A stretch of DNA of 64,000 nucleotides from Methylocella silvestris BL2 (GTDB taxonomy: Bacteria > Pseudomonadota > Alphaproteobacteria > Rhizobiales > Beijerinckiaceae), in assembly GCF_000021745.1 (NCBI RefSeq), contig NC_011666.1, forward strand, positions 3,933,001 through 3,997,000, given 5' to 3'. Shown here piece by piece: positions 1-9,528 of this stretch. A program made the position numbers and the translations under genes. The notes under the pieces were generated by a model that was not told where the DNA came from, did no database searches, and saw only the letters and a program-made list of their open reading frames with translations. How positions within the stretch are numbered: the stretch's first letter is position 1; each line of letters opens with the position of its first letter.

Positions 1-621
1 ATTATCCACTCCGACCGCCTGGCATCAATCATCGCGGACGGTTTCCTGTGGCCGGATGCGGCAATGGCTCAGCGCCAGGGCGTCGGCACGACAATCGGCA
101 TGAGCAACATCAAGGCCCGCCGTTTGAACGAGCTTACCTTGAGCTGCCACCCGCACTTGCGCGTTGGGCATTGCACTCCGTTCTATTTTTGTTCTAGATC
201 AGTGATGTTGTACCTGATCTATCGAAGGAATGAGGAGCTCACCTACAAAGGCGGCAAGAGCCGATCGTCCATTTGGAAGTTGATCTCCACGCGACGATTA
301 CTTGGGCGCAACAGAACAATCGGCGCTGGGCGTTTACTTTGTCGAATGCCGGTGCGTATTACTTTGAGGACCGGTCGGACACTGCGCAGCTTGGCGATCA
401 ATTGGGACGCCGTTCAAGCGCGCCAATGGTCCGGGAATGCCGTTTCCCGGTCGGTGAAGGAAGGCAAGCAAGCAGAATTCCTGATCGAAAGGGCGTTCCC
501 ATGGCGCCTCGTTGAGCGGATTGGCGTCTTCTCGCAGGGATACGTGCAACCCGTATCACAGGCGATGCAAGGCGCAGCCCACAGGCCGGAGATCGAAATA
601 AGAAGAGATTGGTACTATTGA
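1..621 (+). pseudogene. darT: DarT-type DNA ADP-ribosyltransferase toxin, frameshifted and cut by the window edge
   Basis: DarT ADP-ribosylates thymidine bases on DNA and is paired with the DarG antitoxin. The reading frame is open from base 1, so the N terminus lies outside the window. Frame 1 gives a DarT-like stretch (IADGFLWPDAA, then RRLNELT and FYFCSRSVMLYLI). The homology moves to frame 3 near base 258 (QEPIVHLEVDLHATI, RRWAFTLSNAGAYYFEDRSD) and returns to frame 1 near base 396 (INWDAVQARQW, EGKQAEFLIERAFPW, ending EIRRDWYY). The KQAEF segment should carry the catalytic glutamate. At least two frameshifts mean no intact toxin can be made. The next gene is its antitoxin, 6 bases downstream. 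The family call rests on remembered family patterns and is firm; whether the shifts are real or sequencing errors cannot be told here. Confidence 0.8.
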
Positions 622-627
622 GGGAGG

Positions 628-1668
628 ATGGCGATGATCGAATTCATAACAGGTGACATCTTGAGGGCGGACGTGGAAGCGCTCGTCAACACCGTCAACT
701 GCGTCGGCATCATGGGCCGCGGCATCGCCCTTCAGTTCAAGAACGACTTCCCGGAGAATTTCAAGGCTTACGAGGCCGCCTGCAAGCGCGAAGAGGTGCA
801 GCCGGGCGAGATGTTCGTGTTCGAGACACGGACGATGACCAACCCGAAATTCATCATCAACTTCCCGACCAAGCGCCATTGGCGCGGCAAGAGCCGGATG
901 GAAGATATCGATTCCGGCTTGAAGGCGTTGGTCGAGGAGATCCGCGTCCGGGGCATTCGTTCCATCGCTATCCCGCCGCTTGGCAGCGGGCTCGGCGGGC
1001 TCAACTGGGCCGACGTGCGCCCGCGCATCGTCGAGGCATTGCGCAGCCTCAACGATCTGAAGGTGATGGTATTCGAACCGAACAGCGCACCAGTCGCCAC
1101 CAAGTCGTGCGATGTTCCAAACATGACGGCGGGCCGCGCCGCGCTCGTGGTGCTGATGCACCGCTATCTCGGCGGATTGATGGACCCGTTCGTGACGCTC
1201 ATCGAAGTTCAGAAGCTCATGTACTTCATGCAGGAGGCGGGGGAGCCGCTGCGCCTGAACTATATCAAGCACCATTACGGCCCCTAAGCCGACAACCTGC
1301 GGCACGTCTTGACCAAGATCGATGGCCACCTCGTGTCCGGCTATCACGATGGCGGCGACGCTCCCGAGAAGGAACTTGAACTCGTGCCCGGCGCTGTGAA
1401 GGACGCGGAAGCCTTCTTGAGCGATGACGGCGACACCAAGACCCGTTTTGACCGGGTCGGAAAGCTGGTTGAAGGCTTCGAAACTCCTTTCGGCCTGGAA
1501 CTGCTTGCGACAGTCCATTGGGTGGCAAGTCGCGAGAGCGCGACAAGCCCCGAAGATGCCATCGCCAAGGTTTATGCCTGGAACGAACGTAAGAAGCGCT
1601 TCTCGCCGCGCCAAATCGGCATCGCGTTCGAAACCCTTCGTGCGAAAGGGTGGCTGGCGGCCGCATGA
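628..1668 (+). pseudogene. darG: DarG-type macrodomain antitoxin with in-frame stop
   Basis: DarG removes ADP-ribose from DNA and neutralises DarT. The start at 628 follows a GGGAGG ribosome site. Residues 1-155 form the macrodomain: a VNTVNCVGIMGRGIALQFK loop near residues 15-35 and PPLGSGLGGLNW near residue 115 are the ADP-ribose-binding loops. The C-terminal DarT-binding part begins near residue 165, but codon 220 is TAA at 1285-1287. The same frame continues without interruption from 1288 to 1668 (ADNLRHVL, SGYHDGGD and onwards). Homologues read YGPYA at this point as I recall, so a single TAC/TAT to TAA change explains the stop. The macrodomain alone may still be produced. The end overlaps the next gene by ATGA. 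Confidence 0.85.
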
Positions 1669-4600
1669 AAACAGATACCTCGGAAAAGGGACTCGAGGCC
1701 CTGATCGTCGCTGGAATGACGGGCCGCACCTCGGCGCCGTCCGGCGGCGGATTCTCCGAGGAGCCGGAGCCCTTCGTCGGCCTGCATAACTGGTTGCTCG
1801 GAAATCCGAAGGACTATGATCGGGCATGGACGGTCGATCTTGTGCAATTGCGCGCCTTTGTGGGCTCCACGCAACGGCCGTTGGTGGAAGCCTTCGATCT
1901 CGACAACGACAGCCCGGCGCGGCAGAAATTCCTTGCCCGGCTTCAAGGCGAAATCGGCAAGCGCGGCGTCATCGACGTTCTGCGCCACGGCGCGAAGCAT
2001 GGCGCGCATGATGTGGACCTGTTCTATGGCACTCCGTCCCCGGGCAACGCCAAGGCCGCCGAACGCTTTGCGCTGAACAGGTTCTCGGTCACGCGCCAGC
2101 TTCGCTACAGCCGTGACGATACCGCCCATGCGCTCGATCTCGCGCTGTTCATCAATGGCTTGCCGATCGCAACGTTCGAACTGAAGAACAGCCTGACGAA
2201 ACAGACAGTCGAAGACGCCGTTGAGCAATACAAACGCGACCGCGATCCGCGTGAGAAGCTCTTCGAATTCGGCCGGTGTATCGTGCATCTTGCGGTGGAC
2301 GACGCGCAGGTGAAGTTCTGCACCCAGCTGAAGGGCAAGGCATCGTGGTTCCTGCCCTTCAACAAGGGCTGGAACGATGGCGCCGGCAACCCGCCGAATC
2401 CCACAGGCATCAAGACCGACTATCTTTGGAAGGATATCCTCACGCCGCTCAGCCTGACGGACATCATCGAGAACTATGCCCAGATCGTTGAGCGCAAAGA
2501 CCCGAAGACCAACCGGACCAAGCGGGATCAGCTTTTCCCGCGCTTTCATCAGCTCGATGTGGTGCGCAAGCTCCTCGCGGATGCGAAGGCGAAGGGCGCT
2601 GGCCGGCGCGTGCTGATCCAGCATTCGGCGGGATCAGGGAAATCAAATTCAATTGCGTGGCTGGCGCACCAGCTCGTGCGGTTGGCGAATGGCGGAGGTC
2701 AGGTCTTCGATTCCGTGGTCGTTGTAACCGACCGCCGAATTCTCGATCAGCAAATCCGCGACACCATCAAGCAGTTCGCCCAAGTTGGCGCGACGGTCGG
2801 GCATGCCGAGCATTCCGGCGATCTTCGCCGCTTCATCGCCGACGGCAAGAAGATCATCATCACCACGGTTCAGAAGTTCCCGTTCATCCTCGATGACATC
2901 GGCGCGCAGCACAAAGACAGACGCTTTGCGATCCTCATCGACGAGGCGCATTCCAGCCAGGGCGGCAAAGCGGCGGCGGCTTTGAACGCAGCGTTGACCG
3001 GCGCGGAAGACGGCAACGAGGACGAAACCGTCGAAGACAAGATCAATGCGATCATGGAGCAACGGAAGATGCTCCCGAACGCAAGCTATTTCGCGTTTAC
3101 AGCGACGCCGAAGAACAAGACGCTTGAGATATTTGGCGAGCCGTTCCCCGAAGGCGATGTCGTCAAACACCGCCCGTTCCACAGCTACACGATGAAGCAA
3201 GCGATCCAGGAAGGCTTCATTCTGGACGTGCTTCGCTATTACACGCCCGTTAACAGCTACTATCGGCTGGTCAAGACGGTCGACGAGGATCCGGAGTTCG
3301 ATACGAAACGCGCGACAAGGAAGCTTCGCCGCTATGTCGAGAGCAACGACCATGCCATCAGGCTCAAGGCTGAGATCATGGTCGATCACTTCCACGAGCA
3401 GGTGCTCGCGTTGAACAAGATCGGTGGCCAGGCGCGGGCGATGGTGGTGACTTCAGGAATCGAACGCGCGATCCAGTACTATCAGGCGGTGAGCGCCTAT
3501 CTGGTCGAACGCAAGAGCCCTTATCGTGCGATCGTCGCCTTTTCGGGCGAGCATGAATTCTGCGGAGTGAAAGTCTCCGAGGCCAGCCTCAACGGGTTTC
3601 CCTCGAAGGATATCGTCGATCAGATCGAAACCGATCCGTATCGATTCCTGATCTGCGCCGACAAATTTCAGACCGGGTACGACCAGCCGCTTCTGCATTC
3701 CATGTATGTGGACAAGGCCCTGTCGGGCATCAAAGCGGTTCAGACCCTGTCGCGTCTCAACCGCGCACACCCCCAGAAGTACGACACCTTCGTTCTGGAT
3801 TTCATGAACGATACCGAGACGATCCGCGCATCGTTCGACAAGTTCTATCGAACAACGATCCTGAGCGACGAAACCGATCCAAACCGGCTTCACGATCTCA
3901 AGGCCACGCTGGACGGGTATCAGGTCTACGATCCGGCCCAGATTGACCAGCTCGTTGGTTTGTATCTCTCGGGCGCTGATCGCGATCAGCTCGATCCGAT
4001 CCTCGATGCTTGCGTCACCACTTACAACGACAGCCTCGACGAGGACGGGCAGGTTGACTTCAAGGGCAAAGCAAAGGCATTCGCACGGACCTACGCATTC
4101 ATTTCCGCGATTCTTCCCTACACGACCGGAATGGGAAAAGCCCTCGATCTTATTGAACTTCTTGCTGCCAAAGCTGCCGGCGCCGCGCGAGGAAGACCTC
4201 TCCAAGGGAATTCTCGAAGCCATCGATATGGACAGCTACCGCGTGGAGAAGCAGGCCGCGCAAAGAGTGCAATTGTCCGATCAAGACGCGGAAATCGATC
4301 CCATCCCAGCCGAAGGCGGCGGCCACAAGGCCGAACCCCAACTCAATCGGCTGTCAAATATCATTCGAAGCTTCAACGATCTCTTCGGCAACATCACATG
4401 GGCGGACACCGATCGTATTCGTCGCCTGATCGCCATCGAGATCCCCGACAAGGTTGCGGCCAACGCGGCCTATCAGAACGCGAAGTTAAACTCCGACAAA
4501 CAGAACGCCCGGATCGAACACGACAAAGCGCTGGCTGGCGTAATCATCGGGCTGATGAAGGACGACACCGAACTGTTCAAGCAGTTCAGCGATAACCAGG

Positions 4601-4671
4601 AATTCAAGCGCTGGCTGACCGACACGATCTTTTCATTGACCTATGACCGGCCGACGCCGCCTGCTCCCTAA
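1665..4671 (+). pseudogene. hsdR: Type I restriction enzyme R subunit HsdR, single frameshift
   Basis: HsdR is the motor and nuclease subunit of type I restriction-modification. The ATG at 1665 overlaps the darG stop and is preferred over the longer GTG start at 1650. Visible parts are an N-terminal PD-(D/E)XK nuclease with a FELKN motif near residue 173, Walker A HSAGSGKS near 320-327, DEAH near residue 425, a TATP helicase motif, and a C-terminal QTLSRLNRAHP motif VI. Near base 4128-4129 (ACCGGAATGG) one extra G moves the frame; the family C terminus (EWEKPSILLNFLLPKLPAPRE, then SNIIRSFNDLFGNI) continues in the next frame to 4671. The unshifted frame instead runs to 4595 as unrelated sequence. 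Without the extra base the protein would be about 1,000 residues. No hsdM or hsdS is in the window. Confidence 0.88.
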
Positions 4672-4975
4672 TAGGCAAGATTGAGAGCCGTCGCACCACA
4701 TTTATATCGCAATCTTGGAAAGCCTCGGTGAATATTTTCAGCTGCAGTTTTAAGGACTGGCCGATCGTCGGCAAATGCGCCTCGCTCGTGATCCACGGGC
4801 TTGATCGCCGCTATTTGCGCACCCTGTCCGGCCCGAACCCTTACTGCGAGTTCATGCAGACGGAAGAGCCACACGCTCGCGGCGAGCTCTGGGGTCGGCG
4901 CTGTTGGTCGATATGCGGCGAAATCGGCAAAGAGGAAGCCGATCGCCTACTGTTCTCCGACTGGCACCGTTGCAA

Positions 4976-5191
4976 ATGGCCCGACTTGCCGAGTCGGAAG
5001 ACTTCACATCGCCAACACGCGAAGAGATTGACGCTGGGATGCTCGCCTTCACCACGGTGCTGCTCGACGCCGTTCCGGTGGAGAAGCGCAAGGCTGAGAT
5101 CGCATGGTTGCTCAGTGGATATCCGTTGCCCACAGGAATCGGTCCGGCACCGCCGATAGGCATCCGATCCGGGATGGGACTGGAATTCTGA
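4976..5191 (+). CDS. Possible small hypothetical protein
   Basis: A 71-codon frame starts with ATG at 4976 (MARLAESEDFTSPTREEIDAG) and has acidic and hydrophobic residues in a natural-looking mix (FTTVLLDAVPVEKRKAEIAWLL). An overlapping frame from about 4728 to 5000 also looks protein-like (GRRCWSICGEIGKEEADRLLFSDW). The two may be halves of one frameshifted gene of the decayed island. I do not recognise either part and assign no function. Confidence 0.25.
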   Translation: MARLAESEDFTSPTREEIDAGMLAFTTVLLDAVPVEKRKAEIAWLLSGYPLPTGIGPAPPIGIRSGMGLEF

Positions 5192-5496
5192 GGTTGTGCG
5201 GAGGATGGGCGGGGCGAGCCGGCCCGATCTGCCCAAAGGCTTCAGCCGGATCGGCAAGAAGCACATAGTTAAGGGCCTATGAGCGGCTTCCAAGGCGACC
5301 GCGCTTCCAACGAAGCCGCAACCTTGCGCCATAGCGGGCCGGGTCTCAGCCTTGCGACGCCGAGCGGCTGCCCACGACGCATCGCGGCGCTGAGCGCGTC
5401 TGAAAGGTAGGCATCGACTCAGTTCACCATTTGCGGCGGCAAGCTGTCTGGCGGCGTCTGAACGGGCTTGATCGACGTGCCTTGCACCGCCTTGAT
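5192..5496. other. Gap between the hsdR region and the IS21 element
   Basis: I see no convincing gene here. The last 75 bases before the IS read on the minus strand as the end of an open frame (GTSIKPVQTPPDSLPPQMVN, then stop at about 5419). This could be the tail of a gene cut by the insertion, but it is too short to identify. Confidence 0.3.
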
Positions 5497-5650
5497 TGTC
5501 AATTCGCTTTGAAAGCTGTCCCCGCTTTCGCTTTGAATGTTAGCCCCCTCGGTTAGAGCCCGGGAGAGCGGGAACAGCGGCGGCGTCGCTGGTCGGGGTT
5601 GCAGAGCCGCGGCTGTTTCGCCGGCCATGGGGCGCTTTGTTGGTTGATGG

Positions 5651-6379
5651 TCAGACGCGGTTCTTGAAGCGCCAGCTCTCGTTGCCGGTCTCGACGATAT
5701 CGCAGTGATGCGTGAGCCGATCGAGCATGGCGGTGGTCATTTTGGCGTCGCCAAAGACTTGCGGCCAATCGGCGAAGGCAAGATTGGTCGTGATAATGAT
5801 CAAGGTGTTTTCATAGAGCTTGCTGATCAGATAGAACAACAGCTGCGCGCCGGCGTGGCTGAACGGCAAATAGCCGAGTTCGTCGATGACGATCAAATCC
5901 TGACGCAGCATGGCTTCGACGATCCTGCCGCTTTTTCCGGCGGCCTTTTTCTGTTCGAGCTTGTTGACGAGGTCGACAAGGTTGAAGAAACGGCCGCGCG
6001 CTCGGGCGCGAATGACGGCGGCGGCGATGGCGATCGCCAGATGGGTTTTGCCTGTGCCTGTGCCGCCGATCAGGATGAGATTACACTTGGCGTCGATGAA
6101 GTCTCCGGTGGCGAGTTCGCGGATCAGGCCTTCGTCGGCAGGCGTGTCTTTGAAGACGAAGGCGTCGAGATCTTTCAGCACGGGGAACTTGGCGCCGCTG
6201 ATGCGGTAGTTGATCGATCTGGACTGGCGATGCGCCAGTTCGGCGCGGATCAGGCTGCCGAGCAGCGGGTAGAGTTCTTCGCGCCGCGCCAGCCCTTTGC
6301 CGGCGATCTCGTCGAAACTGGCGCGCATTCCGTAAAGCTTCAATCCGGTCATGGCGTCGATGATCTGATGACGCTCCAT
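5651..6379 (-). CDS. istB: IS21-family transposition helper ATPase IstB
   Basis: IstB is the AAA+ ATPase that assists the IstA transposase in target selection. The 242-residue frame starts at [10 protein letters not shown] and has Walker [10 protein letters not shown] at residues 105-113 and Walker [11 protein letters not shown] near 161-170, followed by the sensor region [13 protein letters not shown]. The length is typical of the family. Its start overlaps the end of istA by about 30 bases, consistent with translational coupling. The gene appears intact although its partner is frameshifted. Confidence 0.92.
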   Translation of the reverse strand: MERHQIIDAMTGLKLYGMRASFDEIAGKGLARREELYPLLGSLIRAELAHRQSRSINYRISGAKFPVLKDLDAFVFKDTPADEGLIRELATGDFIDAKCNLILIGGTGTGKTHLAIAIAAAVIRARARGRFFNLVDLVNKLEQKKAAGKSGRIVEAMLRQDLIVIDELGYLPFSHAGAQLLFYLISKLYENTLIIITTNLAFADWPQVFGDAKMTTAMLDRLTHHCDIVETGNESWRFKNRV

Positions 6380-7694
6380 AGCGCATCCTCCCTTCTTTTG
6401 CGCAGATTGTCGTAGCGGGCGCAGTCGGCGACGGGCTCGGCTTTGAGTTTGAGCGCCTCGGGCGTTGTGATGCTTGGCGGCGCCGGAGGTTGGCGGTTGC
6501 GGGCGAGGATCGCCACAACGACGTCGCCATTGGCGACGCCGGCCTCCAAGGCTTCGGCGCAAGCCTCGTAGACAACTTGATCGCGCTTGAAGCTGCGTGG
6601 GTGATCCGCGACAATCTCCTCGCCGAGGAGAGCCACAATGCGATCGGCGTAGACGCGCACCAGCACAGCGCGCCCCGCCGCCTTGGCGTCGACGCTGTAT
6701 TTGTTCCGATCATGCGCGATCAGGCAGGTTGTCGTCGCGCGCATCGGCTTCTCGATGAACCCGCGAACGGGCCGAGGAAGGGCATGAGGCGCGGCCGTTC
6801 TTCCTCGAACACTTCAAAGATCGTCCGATCCCTGAACTCGGGGTGCTTGACCCGTTTGGCGTAGGAGACGCATTGCTCGGCCAGCCAAGCATTCAGCTCA
6901 TCCAGCGACTTCACCTTTGGCTTTGGCCGGAACAACACGTCGCGCATCGTGCCGACCTGGTTCTCGACCTGGCCCTTCTCCCAACCGGCGGCAGGCGTGC
7001 AGGCTACAGGTTCGACGAGATGATGCGAGCAAAGTTGGAGAAAGCGCCGGTTATACGTGCGGGCGCTGCCGACGAAGACGGCCTCCACCGCCGTGCGCAT
7101 GTTGTCATAAATCCCGCGCCGGCAGACGCCGCCATAAAAAGCGAAGGCGCGATCGTGCGCGTCGAACACCATCTCCTGCGTCTCGCGGAAATAGGCGCGC
7201 ACGAAAGGCATGCGGCTGTAAGCGAGCCGCATCTGCGCCAGCTTCACCGTCAGCGGCAATCCCTGAAGCTCTATCGCCTCATGGCTCCAATCGAACTGAT
7301 GGGCTTCGCCCGGATCGAACCGCAGCGGACTGAAAGCCTGCGCCGGCGCCCGGGCCCGTTCGGCGCGCCAGCTCTTGACGAACCGATGCACACTGTCATG
7401 CGCGCCGTCATAGCCCCGGCCGCGGAGTTCCTCGAATAAACGGATGGTCGAGCGCCGCTCGCGTCGCGGCAGCTTGGCCTCCGCCTCCAGGATCGCTGTC
7501 AGCGTCTCCACCCAGTCGCCCAGCTTGCGCTGCGGCTGAACCGTGCGCTTGTAGGCGAACTCCGTCACGCCGGAGCGCAGAATTTTGCGGACCGTGTCGC
7601 GCGCAATCCCCAGCTCCAGCGCGATCCGCTTGATCCCTTTGCCGTTCTGGAAATGCTCGAACCGGATCCGCGCGATCGTCTCCACGCCCATCAT
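6349..7694 (-). pseudogene. istA: IS21-family transposase IstA, frameshifted
   Basis: IstA is the DDE recombinase of IS21 elements. I place the start at MMGVETIARIRFEH (7694); the same frame also opens upstream from 7757. An N-terminal helix-turn-helix region (GIKRIALELGIARDTVRKIL) is followed by the DDE core: FDWSHEAIEL, then YDNMRTAVEAV, then GWEKGQVENQVG, which supply the two aspartates and the glutamate. After RPRLMP, near 6775-6783, the family sequence moves to another frame ([21 protein letters not shown]) and runs on to 6349. The C-terminal domain is therefore out of frame. IS21 is not known to use programmed frameshifting inside istA, so I call this a broken gene. Confidence 0.85.
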
Positions 7695-7803
7695 CCCCAG
7701 AGCCCTCCGCAAAGCCGGAAGGATCGCTGAAAGCCGAACTAGGGGGACAATCTTCAACGCGAAATCAGCCCCTCAAGGGGACAACATTCCACGCGATCTC
7801 ACA

Positions 7804-8073
7804 GAGGTGCCGGGCGAAACGTACCGCGGCGTGCTCATCTTCACCCATTCCGCGGCGCTGATCGAGGCATCCGATCTTAACTACACGATCCTGCGGTGCG
7901 GCCGGCTGGTTCAAGCGCAAATCGGAAGGCCATACCGCATCACACAGGAGGGCGAGCCCTTCCAGGGTCGCAGACCACTTCTGTTCCTCCCCGAAACGGT
8001 GCTCACCAAGGCCGCTGAAGAAAAGGACGCGCTCACCTTGCCGTTCGTCGAGGCGCAAATCGGTTGCCATTGA
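7804..8073 (+). pseudogene. C-terminal fragment of an atypical SDR / NAD(P)-binding oxidoreductase
   Basis: Directly beyond the IS21 end, the frame reads as the C-terminal part of an NmrA/YwnB-like atypical short-chain dehydrogenase: an YRGVLIFTHSAALIEASDLN stretch, then TILRCGRLVQ, then YRITQEGEPFQG. The Rossmann-fold N terminus with the GxxGxxG motif is missing. It is not visible on the other side of the IS, so the flank was deleted or rearranged as well as interrupted. The call depends on recognising the LIEASxLxYTILR signature and is moderate. Confidence 0.55.
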
Positions 8074-8147
8074 CATCCAACTGGCCTGCGCTCTCCGTCC
8101 TCAGAACTTTAGCGCCTTGCATTGGCGCCGCCATTTCGTAGAACCAG

Positions 8148-8576
8148 ATGGCCCCAAGGGCCCATTGCTGTTGCACGTTCCTGCCGGACAAAGCCGCGCT
8201 CGTAAAGATCGACCGCGAGCTGGACCGGCTCGTACAGGCCATCATGGACGGCGTCCCGGCCAGCCGGGTCAAGGACAAGATGACGGAACTTGAGGGCCGC
8301 AAGGCGGAAGCCGAGGCGCGGCTGAACGACGCGGCGGAAATCCCGGTCCTGATCCATCCGAACATGGCGCATCACTACCACGACCAGATTGCCGCCCTGC
8401 GGGAGGCCCTGACCGACGAACACGCGCAGGCGTCGGACCTAATCCGCAAGCTGGTCGAAAAGATCGTCCTGACGCCGGAAACCGGGGAAGGCGCAAAGGG
8501 CCTGTCCATCGACCACGCACGGCCATTTGGCGCGCATTTTGTCGCTGGCTACAAAAGCCAAAAGGCCGCTCGGTGA
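8148..8576 (+). pseudogene. C-terminal fragment of a serine site-specific recombinase
   Basis: This region matches the coiled-coil C terminus of large serine recombinases: KIDRELDRLVQAIMDGVP, then a lysine- and glutamate-rich helix (DKMTELEGRKAEAEARL), then DLIRKLVEKIVLTP. The catalytic resolvase domain and most of the zinc-ribbon domain are absent upstream, so it cannot be functional. The start listed is only the first ATG in the open frame. It is one more fragment in a mosaic of mobile-element remains. Confidence 0.65.
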
Positions 8577-8990
8577 GAGCGACCTTCCGGTTCAGTATAC
8601 AAAGTTGGTTGCGGGGGCCCGAAGCCACCTTGTGACGTGTAGAAATGTGCATTTGTCCGGAGCCGGGCAAAGCCCATTAGACAGATCGTCTCATGATCAA
8701 CGGCTGACGGGCCCGACCAGTCGGCGTGACACGACTGAACCTCTGCGGCATGGAGCAATTGATGCACTGCACCATGTCGTCTTATCGGAGCTGCTGGATG
8801 CTGAGAACCTTGAGCGCCTTGATCTCACTGCTCATCGAATCAAACACCGTGATTGGGCTTCGGTTTTTGAAACTGGCGATGGACGGCCCCGCAACGACGC
8901 GGAAACCAGCCTCATGATCGGCGAGAAGATCGACGGCGGATTTGAGGCCTTATCGACACTGGTGGGAGGCGGATCGATCGACGACGTGGT
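8577..8990. other. Gap within the mobile-element remnants
   Basis: No recognisable gene. A plus-strand frame through 8720-8950 has a protein-like composition (HHVVLSELLDAENLERLD, then HRIKHRDWASVFETGDG) but no start or family that I can name. It may be another truncated gene. Confidence 0.3.
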
Positions 8991-8995
8991 CGGTC

Positions 8996-9108
8996 GATTT
9001 GGCTTATGGCCGCTACGGCTATCGGCGGATCACGGCTTTGCTGCGCCATCCTGGCTGGGTCGTGAACGCCAAGCGGGTGCAGCGGATCTGGCGACGGGAG
9101 GGGCTTAG
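8996..9108 (+). pseudogene. IS3-family OrfB (transposase) fragment
   Basis: About 35 codons match the helix-turn-helix region found near the N terminus of IS3-family OrfB transposases (YGRYGYRRITALLRHPGW, then NAKRVQRIWRREGL). The DDE integrase core that should follow is absent. The match stops abruptly at about 9108, where an OrfA reading frame begins on the opposite strand. Confidence 0.7.
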
Positions 9109-9383
9109 AAGTGTCCCCACGCGGCTTCGGTCAAAATCAGCTTGTCCAGGGTCAGGTCCGACGCCGCCCGCCGCAGCCGGGCGTTCTCCAGCTCCAGATC
9201 CTTCAGCCGCTTGACCTGGCCGCTCTTCAGGCCGCCATACTCCGCGCGCCAGCGGAAGTACGTCGCCTCCGTCACAGCGATCGTTTTCACCGCATCGGCA
9301 ATCGACTTGCCTTGCGCCGTCAGGACATCAACCTGACGCAGCTTGGCGACGATCTCCTCCGGCTTGTGCCGCTTTATTCCCAT
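9105..9383 (-). CDS. IS3-family transposase OrfA, orphaned
   Basis: A 92-residue OrfA with the standard layout: an N-terminal helix-turn-helix (KRHKPEEIVAKLRQVDVL, then TYFRWRAEYGG), followed by a leucine-zipper-like helix (VKRLKDLELENARLRRAASD) and the usual end DKLILTEAA. It looks full length, but its OrfB is not found downstream on the minus strand. An OrfB piece in the opposite orientation abuts it, so the element has been rearranged and cannot transpose alone. Confidence 0.75.
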   Translation of the reverse strand: MGIKRHKPEEIVAKLRQVDVLTAQGKSIADAVKTIAVTEATYFRWRAEYGGLKSGQVKRLKDLELENARLRRAASDLTLDKLILTEAAWGHF

Positions 9384-9528
9384 CGCTCCATCCCTCCAAA
9401 GGGTCCGCGGACCAACATACGGGATGGATCACTTCAAGGGGCGCGGCGCAGACGGCTCTGGCGCACAAGGATTTTCGAAGCCACAATAGCTTGTATTAGC
9501 TCGTCCGCAAATCCAGGGAAGTCATCAC

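Larger units (their letters stand above)
5497..7803 (-). mobile_element. IS21-family insertion sequence
   Basis: The element carries an istA/istB pair on the minus strand. Its ends are imperfect inverted repeats: the 27 bases from 5497 and the reverse complement of the 27 bases ending at 7803 match at 20 of 27 positions, both beginning TGT and ending TGTCCCC. Each end holds a second copy of a similar unit further in (about 5527-5549 and 7742-7765), as expected for the multiple terminal repeats of IS21. The 2.3 kb length also fits. The 8 bases outside each end (GCCTTGAT and GAGGTGCC) do not match, so no target duplication is visible. The transposase gene is frameshifted, so the copy is probably not autonomous. 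Confidence 0.85.

Noticed and set aside
556-1827. Long minus-strand open frame of 423 codons
   Set aside because: It lies antisense to darG and the start of hsdR. Its arginine- and histidine-rich composition is typical of a shadow frame in GC-rich DNA and it matches no family.
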